Shown one piece after another: positions 60,498 to 64,000 of a DNA stretch of 64,000 nt (within the stretch, counting starts at the first letter, position 1; each line of letters starts with the position of its first letter). The stretch comes from Chryseobacterium sp. JUb7. Its GTDB lineage: Bacteria; Bacteroidota; Bacteroidia; Flavobacteriales; Weeksellaceae. The notes beneath the pieces were generated by a model. It did not search any database. It saw only the letters and a list, made by a program, of their open reading frames with translations, and was not told the DNA's origin. The stretch is taken from assembly GCF_024806495.1 (NCBI RefSeq), contig NZ_JANUFF010000001.1, forward strand, positions 372,001-436,000, written 5' to 3'. A program made the translations under genes and the position numbers.

Positions 60498-60533
60498 AAA
60501 AAGGTTCTGTCTCAATAGAGATGGAACCTTTTT
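60498..60533 (+). terminator. Hairpin terminator
   Basis: 16-nt arms AAAAAGGTTCTGTCTC / GAGATGGAACCTTTTT with one mismatch, AATA loop, T-run. Ends the MazG-like operon. Confidence 0.85.
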
Positions 60534-60578
60534 ATTAAAAAAAATATACAAATAAAATCAAATCATATATAAGGTATG

Positions 60579-60646
60579 GTCAATCCGCTTCGCTTGTTAA
60601 TCTCAAAACTCTAATTATTAATTTTTACCCGCGAAGCAAAATTGAC
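60579..60646. repeat. Inverted intergenic repeat (GTCAAT..GCTTCGC)
   Basis: GTCAATCCGCTTCGC (60579-60593) is mirrored by GCGAAGC (60631-60637) and ATTGAC (60641-60646). It lies between the small hydrophilic gene and the 3' end of leuB. Confidence 0.45.
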
Positions 60647-60657
60647 AATTCATTATT

Positions 60658-61782
60658 TTAAACGATCGTAGATTTCCCGATTTTTACATTTTCAAAATTA
60701 TAATATGACTTTTCGGAAAATTTAATGTAATCAGCAATAAAACTACCTACTTCACTTGTCGAATAAGGCTGCTGAGCATTTAGATCAACTGTAACGTATT
60801 TATTTTCAATGGCGTACTCTACGGAACTTCTCAATTTAGAAGCCGCCTGTTCCAGCCCTAAATAATCAAGCATCATCGCTGTGCTCAGAATCGAAGCAAC
60901 AGGATTGGCAATTCCTTTGCCTTTTGCTTGAGGATATGAACCATGAATAGGTTCAAACAAAGCATTTTCAATCCCAATTGAAGCAGAAGGTAGCAACCCG
61001 ATAGACCCACCGATAACACTAGCTTCATCCGAAATAATATCACCAAACATATTTTCGGTTACGATAACGTCAAACTGCTTAGGATTTAAAATCAACTGCA
61101 TCGCAGCATTATCTACAAACATGAAGTCAAGCTCAACATCAGGATATTCCGCAGCAATTTCTTTACATACTTTTCTCCATAATCTTGAGGTGTCCAAAAC
61201 GTTCGCTTTATCAATTAAAGTTAGTTTTTTTCTGCGTTTTTGTGCTTCCTGAAAAGCCATATGCACAATCGGACCAATTTCTTCTCTGCTGTACTTACAC
61301 ACATCATAAGCATACTGCCCTTCATCATCAGTATACTTTTCACCAAAATAAATTCCGCTTACCAGTTCTCTGAAAATCTGAATATCAGTCCCTTCAATAA
61401 TTTCATACTTCAACGGACTTTTATCAATCAATGAAGAATACGTTTTTAAAGGTCTGATATTGGCAAAAAGCCCCAATTCTTTTCTAAGCTTTAAAAGTCC
61501 CTGCTCCGGTCTTACTTTGGCATCAGGATTATTATCAAAAGAAGGATCTCCGATTGCTCCAAAAAGAACAGCATCAGATTCTTTACAGATTTCCAGGGTT
61601 TCATCGGGTAATGGATTTCCTGTTTTATAAATCGCCTCTGCTCCCATTAAACCGAATTTAAATTCAAAAGTATAATGAAAAGCCTCACTGATAGCATCCA
61701 GAATCTTAATACTCTCCCCGATCACTTCCGGACCGATTCCGTCACCGGGAAGTACTGCTATTTTAAAATTTTTGTTGTTCAT
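60658..61782 (-). CDS. leuB: 3-isopropylmalate dehydrogenase
   Basis: 374 residues. It oxidises and decarboxylates 3-isopropylmalate to 2-oxoisocaproate with NAD. Seen are [11 protein letters not shown] at the N-terminus, [29 protein letters not shown] and [19 protein letters not shown] for metal and substrate binding, and EPIHGSYP for NAD. Last gene of the leu operon; its start overlaps leuD by 20 bp. Confidence 0.95.
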   Translation of the reverse strand: MNNKNFKIAVLPGDGIGPEVIGESIKILDAISEAFHYTFEFKFGLMGAEAIYKTGNPLPDETLEICKESDAVLFGAIGDPSFDNNPDAKVRPEQGLLKLRKELGLFANIRPLKTYSSLIDKSPLKYEIIEGTDIQIFRELVSGIYFGEKYTDDEGQYAYDVCKYSREEIGPIVHMAFQEAQKRRKKLTLIDKANVLDTSRLWRKVCKEIAAEYPDVELDFMFVDNAAMQLILNPKQFDVIVTENMFGDIISDEASVIGGSIGLLPSASIGIENALFEPIHGSYPQAKGKGIANPVASILSTAMMLDYLGLEQAASKLRSSVEYAIENKYVTVDLNAQQPYSTSEVGSFIADYIKFSEKSYYNFENVKIGKSTIV

Positions 61783-62371
61783 ACTGTTTTTGTGTTTTTA
61801 GTTCAAATTCTTTTATCGCCTGTTTTTTACTGATTAAAAAGTCAATGTCATCGTAACCATTCATCAGACATATTTTTTTATAAGAATCAATTTCAAAATT
61901 TTCAGTTTTACCCTTGAAAGTGATAGCCTGCTGTTTAACATCGATGATTATCTCACTTTCCGGATCTGCTGTGATGCCCTGTAAAATTTCTTTTAAGAAA
62001 ACTTCGGAAACCTTTACTGGTAACAATCCGTTATTCAAGGCATTCCCTTTAAAGATATCTGCAAAAAAACTGGATATCACCACTTTAAAACCATAATCTG
62101 TCAAAGACCATGCCGCATGCTCCCGACTGCTTCCACAACCGAAATTATTTCCCGCTACCAGAATTTCCCCACTGTATTGAAGGTTATTCAGAACAAAATC
62201 AGCATTTGGCTCATTGGTGTGAACATTGTACCTCCAGTCTCTGAACAGATTATCTCCAAAACCATTTTTATCAATACTTTTTAAAAATCTTGCAGGGATA
62301 ATCTGATCCGTATCTATATTTTCTACCGGCAAAGGAATTGCACGGGATTTTATTATAACTAATTTTTGCAT
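61763..62371 (-). CDS. leuD: 3-isopropylmalate dehydratase small subunit
   Basis: 202 residues, the swivel domain that works with LeuC to isomerise 2- to 3-isopropylmalate. [13 protein letters not shown] and [16 protein letters not shown] are the family signatures. It sits 30 bp after leuC and overlaps leuB by 20 bp. Confidence 0.95.
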   Translation of the reverse strand: MQKLVIIKSRAIPLPVENIDTDQIIPARFLKSIDKNGFGDNLFRDWRYNVHTNEPNADFVLNNLQYSGEILVAGNNFGCGSSREHAAWSLTDYGFKVVISSFFADIFKGNALNNGLLPVKVSEVFLKEILQGITADPESEIIIDVKQQAITFKGKTENFEIDSYKKICLMNGYDDIDFLISKKQAIKEFELKTQKQYEQQKF

Positions 62372-62401
62372 TTTGTTGAAATCAAAATAATTTTAATTTG
62401 T

Positions 62402-63790
62402 TTAGTTTAAATTTTCAAAGATTGAAATTCGGCCTTCGATCGCTACTTTTGCAGCAGTAAGAGGACTTGCAAGGATCGTTCTGGCTCCCTGCCCCTGTCT
62501 TCCTTCAAAATTTCTGTTGGAGGTTGAAACACAATATTCACCTTCAGGGATTTTATCATCATTCATTGCCAGACACGCAGAACATCCCGGCTGCCTGATC
62601 TGGAAACCAGCTTCATTAAAAACCTTATCCAATCCCTCTGCTAAGATCTGCTTTACAACCTGCTGAGATCCCGGAACGATAAGAGCCTGAACATGTTCCG
62701 ACTTACTTTTCCCTCTGATATAGTCAGCTGCAGAGCGGAAATCTTCAATTCTCGCATTGGTACAGCTTCCAATAAACACATAATTAACTTTGATATCCGA
62801 AAGTGCCTGACCGGCTTTTAAGCCCATATATTTTAAAGCTTTCTCTTCCGATTCATTTTGCGGAACCGGAATATTCTGATGAATTGAAATTCCCATTCCT
62901 GGATTGGTTCCATAAGTGATCATTGGATAAATCTCGGAAGCATCAAAACTATATTCAGCATCAAAAACGGCATCTTCATCCGTTTTTAAAGTCTTCCAGT
63001 ATTCCAATTTCTCTTCCCACTCTTCACCTTTCGGAGCAAAAGTTCTTCCTTTTACATATTCAAAAGTCGTTTCATCGGGCGCGATCATTCCTCCTCTGGC
63101 CCCCATTTCGATACTCATATTGCAAACGGTCATTCTGCCTTCCATAGACATTTCTTCGAAAACATTTCCGGCATATTCACAGAAATAGCCCGTTCCGCTA
63201 TCGGTTCCTATTTTTGAAATAATATAAAGGATAACATCTTTGGGCTGAACGTTCTTATTAAGTTTTCCGTTGACATTTACCCTCATAGACTTAGGCTTAT
63301 TCAACAACAAACACTGGCTTGCAAAAACCTGCGCAACCTGACTCGTCCCGATTCCAAATGCAATAGAACCAAAAGCTCCATGTGTTGAAGTATGACTGTC
63401 ACCACAAACAATGCTCATCCCGGGTTGCGTAAAACCTAATTCGGGAGCAATAATATGTACAATCCCCTGGTACTGATGCCCGAGTCCGTATAATTCAATA
63501 TTATTTTTTTTACAGTTTTCTGTTAACTGTTCGACTTGATTTCTTGAAGAATCGTCACGAATAGGTTTGTCCTGATCCAGAGTCGGAACGTTATGATCTG
63601 CTGTAGCCACAATCTGCTGAGGCCTGAAAACTTCAAGATTTCGGGTCTCCAATTCAGCAAATGCCTGTGGACTTGTCACTTCGTGAATCAGATGTTTGTC
63701 AATATATATAATTTGAGGACCATCCGGGATTGTTTCTACAACATGAGCATCCCAGACTTTATCAAAAAGTGTCTTTTTAGTATTATTCAT
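62402..63790 (-). CDS. leuC: 3-isopropylmalate dehydratase large subunit
   Basis: 462 residues of the aconitase family. The [4Fe-4S] cysteines lie in [13 protein letters not shown] and [32 protein letters not shown] is also typical. It pairs with LeuD. It starts 26 bp after the leuA stop. Confidence 0.96.
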   Translation of the reverse strand: MNNTKKTLFDKVWDAHVVETIPDGPQIIYIDKHLIHEVTSPQAFAELETRNLEVFRPQQIVATADHNVPTLDQDKPIRDDSSRNQVEQLTENCKKNNIELYGLGHQYQGIVHIIAPELGFTQPGMSIVCGDSHTSTHGAFGSIAFGIGTSQVAQVFASQCLLLNKPKSMRVNVNGKLNKNVQPKDVILYIISKIGTDSGTGYFCEYAGNVFEEMSMEGRMTVCNMSIEMGARGGMIAPDETTFEYVKGRTFAPKGEEWEEKLEYWKTLKTDEDAVFDAEYSFDASEIYPMITYGTNPGMGISIHQNIPVPQNESEEKALKYMGLKAGQALSDIKVNYVFIGSCTNARIEDFRSAADYIRGKSKSEHVQALIVPGSQQVVKQILAEGLDKVFNEAGFQIRQPGCSACLAMNDDKIPEGEYCVSTSNRNFEGRQGQGARTILASPLTAAKVAIEGRISIFENLN

Positions 63791-63816
63791 TTTAACCTTT
63801 CTAAATTTAAATCAAA

Positions 63817-63999
63817 CTACCCTATTTTGCGGGTTACTTTTTCAATGATTAAGCTTAAATCATCATTATTAACCTCCTTTTTGCGATCTGCAATTTTTAA
63901 AAACTCCTGATATAAAAAATCAAGCTCATTTTTGGTAACCTCAAAACCAATGTGTTTGAATCTATACGCTAAAGCCGACCTTCCACTTCTTGCTGTTAA
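63817..63999 (-). CDS. leuA: 2-isopropylmalate synthase, C-terminal fragment
   Basis: The last 60 codons, cut by the window edge. [19 protein letters not shown] is the conserved end of the LeuA catalytic region, followed by a short helical tail ([16 protein letters not shown]). The tail ends soon after, with no room for a full regulatory domain, so this looks like the short LeuA type. It fits the leuA-leuC-leuD-leuB order. Confidence 0.85.
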   Translation of the reverse strand, partial: LTARSGRSALAYRFKHIGFEVTKNELDFLYQEFLKIADRKKEVNNDDLSLIIEKVTRKIG

Positions 64000-64000
64000 A

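Noticed and set aside
1..64000. tRNA, rRNA, riboswitch, CRISPR and prophage signals
   Set aside because: No cloverleaf-like T-loop runs, repeat-spacer arrays, integrase or phage structural genes, or recognisable riboswitch cores were seen by eye; a covariance-model search would be decisive.

Overview
The window looks like a chromosomal segment of a Weeksellaceae/Flavobacteriia bacterium, most probably Chryseobacterium or a close relative. The basis is the AT-rich DNA, the Bacteroidota promoter hexamers (TAnnTTTG at -7, once with a TTTG 19 bp upstream), type IX secretion (T9SS) C-terminal sorting domains, PorT-like outer-membrane barrels, bacillithiol-type proteins, and the family mix (AraC, Crp/Fnr, MocR). 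No rRNA, tRNA, CRISPR array, prophage or intact transposase gene was found. The species call is inference.

Layout. 1-2.6 kb: the ligase-associated DNA-damage-response helicase (5' end outside the window) and PdeM nuclease. 2.6-6.1 kb: a Tat-exported dipeptidase, an MBL hydrolase, a small HTH protein, a 660-bp AT-rich gap with GTGGTA repeats, and a PPC-domain protein. 6.1-12.2 kb: a biotin operon, bioA-bioB-bioD-bioF plus an unnamed ferritin-like diiron protein, divergent from a MocR regulator. 12.3-14.1 kb: a TetR regulator, a perfect 26-bp palindromic operator, two membrane proteins and a rhodanese. 14.1-29 kb: accessory metabolism, largely enzyme/regulator divergons: a TonB-dependent receptor with a periplasmic phosphatase, a nitrilase, a PhyH dioxygenase, an exported flavodoxin-RidA fusion, and four AraC regulators. 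29-33.4 kb: large catalase, CinA, SDR, two orphan small genes and a Crp/Fnr protein. 33.7-38.2 kb: an EamA transporter divergent from a second MocR, then a tightly coupled operon of BstA-like, DUF1569, YtxJ and Crp/Fnr genes.

38.3-42.9 kb: DEAD-box helicase, a MITE-like element, nicotinamidase, a REP-like inverted repeat, a pseudouridine synthase with a basic low-complexity arm, and aroB. 43.1-45.8 kb: three tandem outer-membrane barrel paralogues, each with a sigma-54-like -24/-12 element and its own terminator. 45.9-49.9 kb: satD-DUF3307-purC-purF, with a 23S-IVS-type four-helix-bundle gene bracketed by inverted heptamer arrays between purC and purF. 50-58 kb: an esterase, a T9SS endonuclease I, an acyl-CoA dehydrogenase, a DinB protein and a T9SS metalloprotease. 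58-60.5 kb: dispersed stem-loops, a MazG-like protein, a periplasmic thioredoxin-like protein, a DUF4230 protein and a small hydrophilic protein. 60.6-64 kb: the leucine operon leuA(partial)-leuC-leuD-leuB.

The observations most worth following are the diiron protein in a biotin operon without bioC/bioH, the sigma-54-like elements on three barrel genes, the TATAAG-N8-CTTATA repeats over the satD promoter, the bracketed four-helix-bundle gene in the purine operon, and the TetR palindrome over the membrane/rhodanese cluster. No complete new defence or mobile system was recognised.
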